Positions 1 to 7,307 of a DNA stretch of 14,645 nucleotides are shown here, one piece after another. The stretch comes from Clostridiaceae bacterium (GTDB taxonomy: Bacteria > Bacillota > Clostridia > Saccharofermentanales > Fastidiosipilaceae): contig JAAZJE010000132.1 in NCBI GenBank assembly GCA_012800515.1, positions 1 through 14,645 on the forward strand, given 5' to 3'. The notes beneath the pieces are model-generated. The model did not search any database. It worked only from the letters and a program-made list of their open reading frames with translations, and was not told where the DNA came from. The position numbers were made by a program, and so were the translations under genes. How positions within the stretch are numbered: the stretch's first letter is position 1; every line of letters begins with the position of its first letter.

Positions 1-147
1 CGCATCGCGATCTACCTCTACTACTACGAAGGTTACAATACCCGCGAAATCGCCGCCCTGCTCCGCCGCCCCGCCTCCACGATCCGCAACTATTTGCACG
101 AAGCGCGCCGACTGCTACGCGGACAAATTGAAGATTTGGATATTTAG
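1..147 (+). CDS. RNA polymerase sigma factor, sigma-70/ECF type, C-terminal end only
   Basis: Frame 1 is open from the left edge to TAG at 145-147, giving the last 48 residues of a protein whose start lies outside the window. The visible part reads as sigma region 4: YYYEGYNTREIAALL is the first helix and turn, followed by a recognition helix around RRPASTIRNYLHEARRLL, the helix-turn-helix that contacts the -35 element in ECF and related sigma-70 factors. The gene following 6 bp later encodes a membrane-anchored protein with a short cytoplasmic head, the usual arrangement of an ECF sigma and its anti-sigma. Which genes it controls cannot be seen. An alternative is a LuxR/GerE-type HTH, but the sequence pattern and neighbour favour a sigma factor. 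Confidence 0.8.
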   Translation, partial: RIAIYLYYYEGYNTREIAALLRRPASTIRNYLHEARRLLRGQIEDLDI

Positions 148-153
148 ACCGCC

Positions 154-1404
154 ATGAAAGACGAAAGAATTAAAAAAGCCTGGGATAATATCGAGCCCGA
201 TCCGGAAGCCAAGAAACGGATGCTGAATAATATTCTCGCCGCCAAGCAGGAAATGAGGCGTCCTCCGCTCCGAGCTTCGCGCCGCGTCTGGGGCACCGTC
301 CTTAGCGGGGTCATAGCCGCGGCTCTGCTACTGGTCACGATCCGTACCATCTGGCCCATCCGCCCGAGCGCTCCCGGTAATACGCCGCAAAACGATGCTG
401 TTTCGAACTTGGACTTGAACGAAACTCTGTTCGGACACGTAACGGGTCAGCATCCGGCCGGCCAGACTGATCCTAAAAGAAAAGAGCCTCCGGAAAACAC
501 GGAGTATTCGGGCTGCTTAGAATCGACGTATGAAACCAAATACGACGGCCCCCTCTCAACCCTTCCTCCCGCTCCCGAAGGTAAAGGCACCCTTGGTTAT
601 GAGAACACTTCAGTTCCGGCGGGAACAAGCGACATGCCCAGTATATCGAACTTCACGGAAGACAAGGATAGCGCCCCCAAAGAAATGGACTATTCGCTCG
701 TTCGTCGGAGAGGAGAATATCTCATCGACTTTGACGATATTACTAAGTATCAAGAGGGCAAGCAAGATTTTGCCACAATTCAGTTTCCCTCAATGCAAGC
801 ATTCAAAGATGCAGTGATCCAAGGAACGCTGACAGAAACGCAAAAAAGGGTTATAGCGACTGCGTTCCCGAAAGATGATACCGACGCTGTAATATTATGT
901 GATTTCGATAATCTATACGTTCCCATAATTCCTATGACAGGTTCTGTTAATCATGTGTCATGGGGTGGAGGAAGAAAAGGATATGCCTTTTTCTTAACAT
1001 TCAACGATAATGTTTCCGGTTGGTTTCATTTTTACACCGAAAACGACTATAACTATATGTTCAGGGAAGAGTATCTGAGTTTTTTTGAGCGAGAAAATAT
1101 TGCTGTTACCAAGACAGAGCCTCTGGATGAGAATAAGGTAGCCACATATTATTCCACCGATGCGGGCGATTTTATGAGAATCCGCTATCCGCTATCTGCC
1201 GATGGTCGAGAATTTATTGTTGATAAAGCATATCGGTTGCGTATGAATGACAAGGAAATAAAAACTTCCTCTGATGTTCCATACCAAATTACATTATTCT
1301 GCGTAGAGGGTGGAGAAAGATATACCGTGAGATTGTTTGACCTTGTTGAAGATCCCAGTGACGCTTGGCTGATGAGTTTTGGCATAAGAGAATTTACCGA
1401 TTAA
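154..1404 (+). CDS. Single-pass membrane protein, probable anti-sigma factor with large extracellular domain
   Basis: 416 residues. The N-terminal part (1-45, beginning MKDERIKKAWDNIEPDPEAK) is charged and helical, as in the cytoplasmic sigma-binding heads of many Bacillota sigma-associated membrane proteins. One hydrophobic segment follows at about 46-68, then a Pro/Thr/Gly-rich, probably flexible stretch at about 70-165, and then a more compact region to the C-terminus with no domain I recognise. It lacks the HxxxCxxC zinc motif of classical ZAS anti-sigmas. The ATG lies 6 bp after the sigma stop with no clear Shine-Dalgarno, so translation is probably coupled. The role (holding the sigma factor inactive until an envelope signal is sensed by the outer domain) is inferred from position and topology. 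It ends facing the convergent phosphodiesterase gene, 99 bp away. Confidence 0.72.
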   Translation: MKDERIKKAWDNIEPDPEAKKRMLNNILAAKQEMRRPPLRASRRVWGTVLSGVIAAALLLVTIRTIWPIRPSAPGNTPQNDAVSNLDLNETLFGHVTGQHPAGQTDPKRKEPPENTEYSGCLESTYETKYDGPLSTLPPAPEGKGTLGYENTSVPAGTSDMPSISNFTEDKDSAPKEMDYSLVRRRGEYLIDFDDITKYQEGKQDFATIQFPSMQAFKDAVIQGTLTETQKRVIATAFPKDDTDAVILCDFDNLYVPIIPMTGSVNHVSWGGGRKGYAFFLTFNDNVSGWFHFYTENDYNYMFREEYLSFFERENIAVTKTEPLDENKVATYYSTDAGDFMRIRYPLSADGREFIVDKAYRLRMNDKEIKTSSDVPYQITLFCVEGGERYTVRLFDLVEDPSDAWLMSFGIREFTD

Positions 1405-1406
1405 AG

Positions 1407-1513
1407 CCCCCGGCAACGCAGAGGAAAGAACCCCCGGCAGTGCAGACGGCTGAGTGTCCGGCCTATACGATTTACCGGCTTTGCAGATTAACCGCCGGCT
1501 TTGTCAACAAAAA
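1407..1513. repeat. Cluster of short related direct repeats in a convergent intergenic gap
   Basis: Two direct copies of a 16-bp word, CCCCCGGCAACGCAGA (1407-1422) and CCCCCGGCAGTGCAGA (1431-1446), lie 24 bp apart. A third related block CCGGCTTTGCAGA begins near 1476 and a fourth, CCGGCTTTGTCAAC, near 1494 running into the phosphodiesterase stop codon. The gap lies between two convergent genes. I see no good hairpin plus T-run terminator here in either direction. The function is unknown. Confidence 0.5.
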
Positions 1514-2829
1514 AATCCCTCGAACACTTTTCCGACGCTGTCGGACAGAGTGTAGTCGAAGGCGTGTTTGAGTATGGTCGGCATCAGATCTATGGCGCTG
1601 ACCGGCGCCTGAAATGTACCTTTTCGCACCTGATCTCCGAGCAATAATCCGAAAATATGTTGACTCGTTGCGTCGCAGGAGTCATGTGAGGCGGCGAAGA
1701 AGCCCGGCTCTGCATCGCGTTTGTAGAAGTGTTCGCCGTAGGTCGGACAGAGCAAAAACTCCGGACCGCGCGGATCCATATGGTATTCCGTCAGCATTTC
1801 TTGGCGCGTAAATACTTTCCGCACGTAAGGCTGGGCGGCACAAATCGCCATGATGCGCCTGCTCTCTTCGGCGGTCAAAGCCCGGGTCGGGTAGAGTGCC
1901 AACTCTATGGTATAGGGCAAAGCAACCAGTAAGGTTCCCGCGCAACGCTCCTCCGGCAGGCGACAAGTCAGACCCGCGGCGTCCAGTTCTTTGATCAACA
2001 GCGGCAATGATGACTTCCCGTAGAACGGCGTCATGCCGTGGTCGGTGGTAATCAGCCAGATTATTCGCGCGCCGTCTTTCCCGCTTCTGCTCAGACGATA
2101 CAGTTCCAGTATTCGGCGCAGAATCAGTTGCAAGCGCTCGGCGATGTCGAGCTGGCGTTCCGCAAAAAGGCGACGACGCGGGTAGTTTTCGTAGTCGTTA
2201 TTGTGCCCCAGGGAATCAATATCATCGATGTACACGGCGATAAAATCCGGGAGTTCCGGATAGGTAATGGACGTTTCTCCGGAAAGAACAGTGTTCCGAC
2301 GGAGCAGATCCTCCAGTAATTGCAAGCGGTCAAAAGCGTTGCTCGGCTGACGCGGCACGGTCACGTAAGTTGCATTTTTGTCCCCGTATTCGCAGGGGTT
2401 GCCTGCCAGCATGAACTGATGTATCGACACCACGGTATCCCCGTGACGGTGAAACAATTGCCCAACATTTTCCGCGGCCAAAGTGCGCCGATGTTTCACC
2501 ACCTCACCGCTGTCCGGGTCGTAATGTTGGTAGATGTTTTGGGTTCGATCGCTCCAGGCTCCGGCAAGTATCGCCCCTTGCATCGGATTGGTTATCGAGA
2601 TAAGGCCGCTACTTAAATTCTCCAGTAGCAGGGCCTCGGATATAAGTTCATCCAACTCCGCGGATCGTCCCATCCGACGCAATAAATCCAGATAGGAATA
2701 AGAGAACCCGTCGATATTGATGTAAATCAACTTGGCCCGCGACACGCTACTCCTCCCCCGGACATCCGGCTTTGCCAACAATAAGTCAGTGCCCCATGCC
2801 ATTGGATTTTTCATCACGGCAAGAGGCAC
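1504..2829 (-). CDS. Type I phosphodiesterase/nucleotide pyrophosphatase-like protein (alkaline phosphatase superfamily), cytosolic
   Basis: 441 residues. The alkaline-phosphatase-superfamily metal site is visible in order: INIDG (Asp40), a nucleophile region ISITNP (Thr80 the likely attacking residue), DDIDSLGHN (about 202-210, matching the family DxxxH motif), TTDHGM (Asp263, His264) and a late His (382 or 391) before SAIDLMPTIL, the usual end of the fold. Such enzymes hydrolyse phosphodiesters or phosphate esters using two zinc ions; the substrate cannot be read from sequence. There is no signal peptide, so it should act in the cytosol on something imported. It is the last gene of the transport operon, 47 bp after the binding-protein stop. 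The start is uncertain: GTG at 2829 (no good Shine-Dalgarno; a GGGAG lies about 20 bp upstream) or ATG at 2814 or 2802. The conserved fold begins only at about residue 33. Confidence 0.82.
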   Translation of the reverse strand: MPLAVMKNPMAWGTDLLLAKPDVRGRSSVSRAKLIYINIDGFSYSYLDLLRRMGRSAELDELISEALLLENLSSGLISITNPMQGAILAGAWSDRTQNIYQHYDPDSGEVVKHRRTLAAENVGQLFHRHGDTVVSIHQFMLAGNPCEYGDKNATYVTVPRQPSNAFDRLQLLEDLLRRNTVLSGETSITYPELPDFIAVYIDDIDSLGHNNDYENYPRRRLFAERQLDIAERLQLILRRILELYRLSRSGKDGARIIWLITTDHGMTPFYGKSSLPLLIKELDAAGLTCRLPEERCAGTLLVALPYTIELALYPTRALTAEESRRIMAICAAQPYVRKVFTRQEMLTEYHMDPRGPEFLLCPTYGEHFYKRDAEPGFFAASHDSCDATSQHIFGLLLGDQVRKGTFQAPVSAIDLMPTILKHAFDYTLSDSVGKVFEGFFC

Positions 2830-2876
2830 TGTCTCTACTAGTTCACTAATTCTCCCGTTAACTCATTCACTCTTTC

Positions 2877-4421
2877 CTACTTATTTGCCTCTATCTCAAA
2901 TTCTACTTTATCCACTACTTCTTTAACAATGTCATCAATTGACTTTTCCGGTTCGGACCAGATCTGCTTGCAGTAATCGTTCACCGCTTTGTCGGCGGCG
3001 GCTTTCGCCTTACCCTGCGGCGACTTAACGCCGAATACCATCAGTTCGGCGGCCGTCTGCAACAGAGGGGTCTCCGCATACACTTCCTTCAGCGCCTCTT
3101 CCTCCATCGCCGCCTTCGTCAACGGCAAATATCCGGAAACCGCGCACATCTTGGCGTTGTTTTCGGGCTTGTTCAGCCAGCGCATGAACTCCGCCGCCGC
3201 GGCCTGTTCGTCGGCTGAGCGGTTGTCCAAAATGATGATTCCGGATCCGCCCTGATTGGTAAAGAACTGCGTCTGCTTCGGGAAAGGCAGGACGTCGATC
3301 TCATACTTACCTTCCTTAGCCGCTTCAGTGAACTTAACGATGTTGGACGAAGTTGTGTAGATCATGCCGATCTTCTGCTCATAAAACTCCGAAACGTTGA
3401 TCGAAGCGTGTTTGGCGCGGGCGTTGGGATTCATCGCGGCACCCTCCGTCACCAGGGAACGCCAGAACTCCAGTCCTTTGGCAAAGCGCTCATCGCCCTT
3501 AAATGCGATCTCCGTGACGGTAGCGTTGTACAGCCGTCCGCCCTGCTGATACATCATGCCGATCGGATCGAGAGAGCCGGTCGCGAAGCCGTATATTTCC
3601 TTGTCCGCATCCGTCAAGGCGAGCGCTGCTTTTTTGAACGTTTCCCAAGTCCAATCCGACTTCTCCGGATCGGCCAGAATGTCGGCCGCCTTCGGCAATT
3701 CAATTCCCTTGGCCTTGAACATATCCCGGTTCACAACCAGAATGTTGCTCGCGCTGGGGAAATACGGGTTCAGAATGAATTTTCCGTCATACAGCGAATA
3801 CTGCAGGAGACCCTGGTTCTGAGCCTGCAGCTCCTCGTAGGACAGAACATTGCGCAGGTCGATGGCTCGACCGGCATAGAGCGGCACGGAGGAAACGCCC
3901 ACGGCAGAGATCACCGGGTTGTTTCCGGCCAGAATCGCGGCCTGCAACTTCTCGTTGAGTGCGCCGGACGTGCCCTGGAATTCCACCGTTACCGTGATGT
4001 TCTTGCCGGCGTGCTTCTCCGCCTGTTCGGCGTTAAAGGCGTCGGCCAAAGTCTGAATTCCCATTCCCATCGTTGAGGTCGCGGAGTTGGGAATCCACAT
4101 TGTGATGGCCACCGGCGCGGCATAGGCCGGCTCCAGTTTGTTCCAGGTTTTGTCCGTCGGATACAATTCCGGATCGAACTGCGGCTGCGGCGGTTCGGTC
4201 GGCGTGGGCGTCGGTTCCTTGGTCGGCTCTTTGGTCGGTTCCTTAGTAGGTTCCTTAGTAGGTTCCTTAGTCGGTTCCTTGGTCGGCTCAGGCGTCGGAG
4301 CCTTGGTCGGGGTGGGTGTGGGTGGCTCAGTCTGTGCCGGCCCCGGTTGGGCACAGGCCGAGAGGCCGATCAGTATCGATACGACCAAAAGTAGAATTGC
4401 TGTCCATTTACGTGTTTTCAT
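2877..4421 (-). CDS. ABC transporter substrate-binding lipoprotein, sugar type (extracellular solute-binding family 1)
   Basis: 514 residues. A lipoprotein signal peptide is clear: MKTRKWT, hydrophobic core to about 19, then lipobox LSAC with Cys23 as the lipidated residue. Residues from about 30 to 85 form a Pro/Thr-rich linker holding six PTKE repeats, probably a spacer between membrane anchor and binding domain. The rest fits a family 1 (MalE/UgpB-like) periplasmic-binding fold: an N-terminal lobe starting VAITMWIPNS, a motif region AAILAGNNPVISAV, and a C-terminal part with AAAEFMRWLNKPENNAKM, typical of sugar-binding members. AGGAGG lies 5 bp before the ATG. The start overlaps the permease stop by 14 bp. 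It should deliver the saccharide to the two permeases upstream. Its position after the permease genes is less usual than first in the operon. The ligand cannot be predicted. Confidence 0.93.
   Translation of the reverse strand: MKTRKWTAILLLVVSILIGLSACAQPGPAQTEPPTPTPTKAPTPEPTKEPTKEPTKEPTKEPTKEPTKEPTPTPTEPPQPQFDPELYPTDKTWNKLEPAYAAPVAITMWIPNSATSTMGMGIQTLADAFNAEQAEKHAGKNITVTVEFQGTSGALNEKLQAAILAGNNPVISAVGVSSVPLYAGRAIDLRNVLSYEELQAQNQGLLQYSLYDGKFILNPYFPSASNILVVNRDMFKAKGIELPKAADILADPEKSDWTWETFKKAALALTDADKEIYGFATGSLDPIGMMYQQGGRLYNATVTEIAFKGDERFAKGLEFWRSLVTEGAAMNPNARAKHASINVSEFYEQKIGMIYTTSSNIVKFTEAAKEGKYEIDVLPFPKQTQFFTNQGGSGIIILDNRSADEQAAAAEFMRWLNKPENNAKMCAVSGYLPLTKAAMEEEALKEVYAETPLLQTAAELMVFGVKSPQGKAKAAADKAVNDYCKQIWSEPEKSIDDIVKEVVDKVEFEIEANK
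4213..4284 (-). repeat. 12-bp tandem repeat encoding (PTKE)6 in the binding-protein linker
   Basis: Six consecutive 12-bp units, plus-strand consensus GGTTCCTTRGTM, encode PTKE repeated in the linker after the lipidated cysteine. Units three and four (4237-4260) are identical, suggesting recent slippage. Flanking PTPTP stretches extend the low-complexity region on both sides. It likely sets the distance between membrane and binding domain, and copy number may vary among strains. Confidence 0.95.
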
Positions 4422-5355
4422 TTTTGCCTCCTAGCTTTTTTGCGGAAATATTAGTACCTACCATTGCCGTCTTGATTTTTCTGCTGGCAAAGATATACAT
4501 AATTAGTATCGGAGCAAGTTGTATCATCGTTCCCGCCATGACCACATTCCATTCGGGAACTCCTTCCTCCGCCTGCATGAGCCCGCGTAGCGCCACGGGT
4601 AAGGTCCTGATCTTTTCACTGTTGGTCATCATTAAGACCCAGAAGTATTCGTTCCAGTTGCTTATTAAACTACTGATAAAGTGCGTTATCCACATCGGCT
4701 TAACCATCGGGAGAATCACCTTGAGCATTATTCTGCGGTGCGGCGCCCGATCCATTCGGGCGGCCTCGATTACTTCCTTGGGAATTTGTCTGAAAGCACT
4801 GACAAAGAGGAAGATGCCGAACATGGAAAAGAGCGAGGGTAAAATCAGGCCGAACCAGTTATCGACCAGACCCATTTTACTGTAGAAGTAATACACGGGA
4901 ATGAGCGTTGCCTCCGCCGGAAGCATCATGCCCAAAAACTTTGCCGCCCAGAGGAATTTTTTGCCTTTAAACTCAAGCCAAGTAAAAGCATAGGCCGCCG
5001 GGATGATGGCAAGATATTGCGCAGTCATCACCAGCACGGAATACAGGAGAGAATTGCGGACATAATGCGATATCTGCGCCTGCTGCCAGGCGTACACGTA
5101 ATTGTTCCATTCCGGTGATTTGACAAGCAAATTCGGGCTGAACGAAAGTGCTTCGCTGAGCGGCCGCAGTGACATTGAGGCCATCCAGGCAAAGGGATAA
5201 ACGAACATAAGACCCACGCCGATCAACAATAAATAGTTGACCGTTTTACCGCAACGCAACAGACGATTTCTCAGTCGAACCTGCCTGAGGAACTTGTCCC
5301 GATCGCGGATCTCCAACGGTTTATACAACGGTTTTCTTATCGCCTTCAGACTCAT
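4408..5355 (-). CDS. ABC sugar transporter permease, MalG/UgpE type
   Basis: 315 residues from the ATG at 5355, chosen because GGAGG lies 7 bp upstream; the frame is open further but overlaps the previous gene. Six membrane segments are visible: near VNYLLLIGVGLMFVYPFAW, NSLLYSVLVMTAQYLAIIP, FLGMMLPAEATLIPVYYF, LPSLFSMFGIFLFVSAF, ITHFISSLISNWNEYFWVLM and the C-terminal MIQLAPILIMYIFA. The cytoplasmic coupling loop reads EVIEAARMDRAPHRRIMLKVILP, the EAA motif that docks on the ATPase; the usual Gly after Asp is Arg here. The MLP...PVYYF and NWNEYFWVL stretches are typical of the MalG subfamily (CUT1 systems, oligosaccharide uptake). The start is one base after the stop of the partner permease, so translation is coupled. 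Confidence 0.93.
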   Translation of the reverse strand: MSLKAIRKPLYKPLEIRDRDKFLRQVRLRNRLLRCGKTVNYLLLIGVGLMFVYPFAWMASMSLRPLSEALSFSPNLLVKSPEWNNYVYAWQQAQISHYVRNSLLYSVLVMTAQYLAIIPAAYAFTWLEFKGKKFLWAAKFLGMMLPAEATLIPVYYFYSKMGLVDNWFGLILPSLFSMFGIFLFVSAFRQIPKEVIEAARMDRAPHRRIMLKVILPMVKPMWITHFISSLISNWNEYFWVLMMTNSEKIRTLPVALRGLMQAEEGVPEWNVVMAGTMIQLAPILIMYIFASRKIKTAMVGTNISAKKLGGKNENT

Positions 5356-5356
5356 C

Positions 5357-6265
5357 TCACTGCCTCCGATTAAAGAAACGCTGAGCAAGATACGTCAGCA
5401 CCGCCACCAGTACAGTCAGAACGATGGCTCCGACCATGGAGAATCCGTAATTGAATTTGACCCGACCGGCATTGTAGATCCAATACCCCAGAACCATGCT
5501 CGAGCCCTGAGGTCCGCCCTGGGTCATAATATCGATGGCGGCAAAAGCCTTGAACGAATTGATAAACTTCATGATGAATACGAACGAAAGCGTGGGTGTC
5601 AAAAGCGGCAGGGTTATCTTGCGGAGGATGCACCAGCGACTGGCCTTGTCCAGACGAGCCGCTTCATAGACCTCCGGCGGCAGGGCCTGAAGCCCGGCGA
5701 TAATGATCAGACAATAATAGCCGATGGATTTCCATACCGTCACGAGCGCTACCGAGATCAGAGAAGTTCGCGAATCCAAAAGCCAGGCCGGTCCCTGAAT
5801 CCCGAAAAGTGCCAGAATCTGGTTGATTATGCCCCGCGGATCCAGTAGCAGTACCCACAATATCGCCACCGAAACCATTGAGGAAATGTGGGGAGTGAAA
5901 ATCAGCGTCTGCGCGAAATTATGCACTTTCGTGTTTTTGGCGAGCCACGAAGCCATAAGTATCGTGACGAACATGAGCAGTATGACGGTAACAAAAGCAA
6001 AGATGATCGTGTTTACCACCGCCTTGGTAAATTCATTGTCGCGCGTGAAAACCATCATAAAATTCCAGGTCCCGACATAGCGGGATTCTTGAATATTGAC
6101 GAGATCGACCTTAAAAAAGGCGGCGATGATCATGAAGATAAAGGGCAGTATCGTAAAGAACAGCGTTCCGAAGGCTGCCGGAATCATGTACACATAGGCG
6201 ATACCGTTATGGCGTTTCCCAAAGGCTCTTAAACGTTTGAAATACTCTTTCGCTTTCTGCCGCAT
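5357..6265 (-). CDS. ABC sugar transporter permease, MalF/UgpA type
   Basis: 302 residues from ATG at 6265, preceded by GGGAGG about 10 bp upstream; a longer open frame starts at 6373, but its first 36 residues lie wholly inside the ATPase gene and look non-native. About six membrane segments: GIAYVYMIPAAFGTLFFTIL, VNTIIFAFVTVILLMFVTIL, FTPHISSMVSVAILWVLLL, SVALVTVWKSIGYYCLIIIA, LSFVFIMKFINSFKAF and VGAIVLTVLVAVLTYL. The EAA coupling loop is EVYEAARLDKASRWCILRKITLP, with Lys where a Gly is normal. GPAWLLDS and TQGGPQGSSMVLGYWIYNAG are characteristic of UgpA/LacF-like members. The start overlaps the ATPase gene by 59 bp. With the MalG-type protein downstream it forms the membrane channel. Confidence 0.92.
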   Translation of the reverse strand: MRQKAKEYFKRLRAFGKRHNGIAYVYMIPAAFGTLFFTILPFIFMIIAAFFKVDLVNIQESRYVGTWNFMMVFTRDNEFTKAVVNTIIFAFVTVILLMFVTILMASWLAKNTKVHNFAQTLIFTPHISSMVSVAILWVLLLDPRGIINQILALFGIQGPAWLLDSRTSLISVALVTVWKSIGYYCLIIIAGLQALPPEVYEAARLDKASRWCILRKITLPLLTPTLSFVFIMKFINSFKAFAAIDIMTQGGPQGSSMVLGYWIYNAGRVKFNYGFSMVGAIVLTVLVAVLTYLAQRFFNRRQ

Positions 6266-7307
6266 CGTATACGCGCCTCCCTTCTGAATCAAATACGTAG
6301 ATATCCGCCCTATCGACACAAAAATGTAAGGGGCTACCGCCCGGACGCGCTCTTCTGGACACTTCTTTGACAAAAAATCTCTGCCCGTGCCGTTCCAACA
6401 AGTACAGAAATTCCGACCCGTGATTCTCGGTAGCTTCGATATTGCTCCCGATCAGGACACTGTCGCTTCTGCTCTCCGTCGCATCCATGGCAACATCGCG
6501 CGCCCGGAAACCGATCTGATAGCCGTCCGGCAACGGTATGATGTTCATCCCCGGATCGCCGATAAAGCGTGCCACGAAAACACAGTCGGGATCGTTGTGG
6601 ATTTCGTCCGGGGTGCCGCTCTGCATGACTTTGCCTTCATCCAAAACGACGATATTGCTCCCCATTGTCATCGCCTCGATCTGATCGTGCGTGACGTAAA
6701 CAAATGTCGAGCGGAGTTTTTCGTGCAGTTCTATCAGTTCCGATCTCATTTCGCTGCGCATTTTCGCGTCGAGGTTGGACAGAGGTTCATCCATCAGGAA
6801 ACACTCGGGAGATTTAGAAATGGCTCTGGCCAAAGCCACTCTTTGCCGCTGTCCGCCGGAAAGCTGTCCGGGTCGGCGCCCCGCATAGTCCTGCAGGCCG
6901 ACAATCTCCAGCGCTTCTTTGACCCGCTCGGCGATTTCCTGCTTCGGCAGGCGGGCATTGACCAGACCAAATTCAATATTTTGCTTGACGCTCATATGCG
7001 GGTAGAGAGCATAATTCTGAAACACCATCGCCAGACCGCGGTCGCCGGGCTCCAGATTGGTAATATCGATATCGCCCATCATGATCTTTCCCTCGGTGAT
7101 GCCTTCCAGACCGGCGATCATCCGCAAAAGAGTGGTCTTGCCGCAGCCCGACGGGCCGACCAGAACCGTGAAACTCCCGTGGGGAATAGTGAGATTTATC
7201 CCGTCAATAGCACGCTTACCGTCCGCGGCTGATCTGTGTTTGCGTCTGCGGCGGCTTTGAATGTTTCCGTATATCTTAACCAGGTCCTGCAATATGATGT
7301 CAGCCAT
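6207..7307 (-). CDS. ABC transporter ATP-binding protein, MalK/UgpC/MsmX type
   Basis: 366 residues from ATG at 7307; AAAGGAGG stands 5 bp upstream, and the open frame before it lacks similarity to the family. Complete ATPase motifs: Walker A GPSGCGKT (51-58), Q-loop FQNYALYPHMSV (Gln97), signature LSGGQRQRVALARA (149-162), Walker B CFLMDEP (169-175), D-loop SNLD, H-loop VTHDQIEAMT (His207). The C-terminal 130 residues correspond to the MalK-type regulatory (TOBE) region, shortened and divergent, ending in FQTFKSLWETP. An insertion of roughly 15 residues, rich in Arg/Lys (NIQSRRRRKHRS), lies at about 15-29 between the first strand and IDGINLTI, where relatives have a short turn. The gene overlaps the deacetylase stop by 8 bp and the next permease by 59 bp. 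It powers the importer encoded downstream. Confidence 0.95.
   Translation of the reverse strand: MADIILQDLVKIYGNIQSRRRRKHRSAADGKRAIDGINLTIPHGSFTVLVGPSGCGKTTLLRMIAGLEGITEGKIMMGDIDITNLEPGDRGLAMVFQNYALYPHMSVKQNIEFGLVNARLPKQEIAERVKEALEIVGLQDYAGRRPGQLSGGQRQRVALARAISKSPECFLMDEPLSNLDAKMRSEMRSELIELHEKLRSTFVYVTHDQIEAMTMGSNIVVLDEGKVMQSGTPDEIHNDPDCVFVARFIGDPGMNIIPLPDGYQIGFRARDVAMDATESRSDSVLIGSNIEATENHGSEFLYLLERHGQRFFVKEVSRRARPGGSPLHFCVDRADIYVFDSEGRRVYDAAESERVFQTFKSLWETP

Noticed and set aside
3408..4076. 222-codon plus-strand open frame opposite the binding-protein gene
   Set aside because: It lies fully inside a clear lipoprotein gene on the other strand and shows no family resemblance; it is a shadow of codon bias.
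6387..7232. 281-codon plus-strand open frame opposite the ABC ATPase
   Set aside because: Antisense shadow of a gene with complete ATPase motifs; its sequence is low in recognisable structure.
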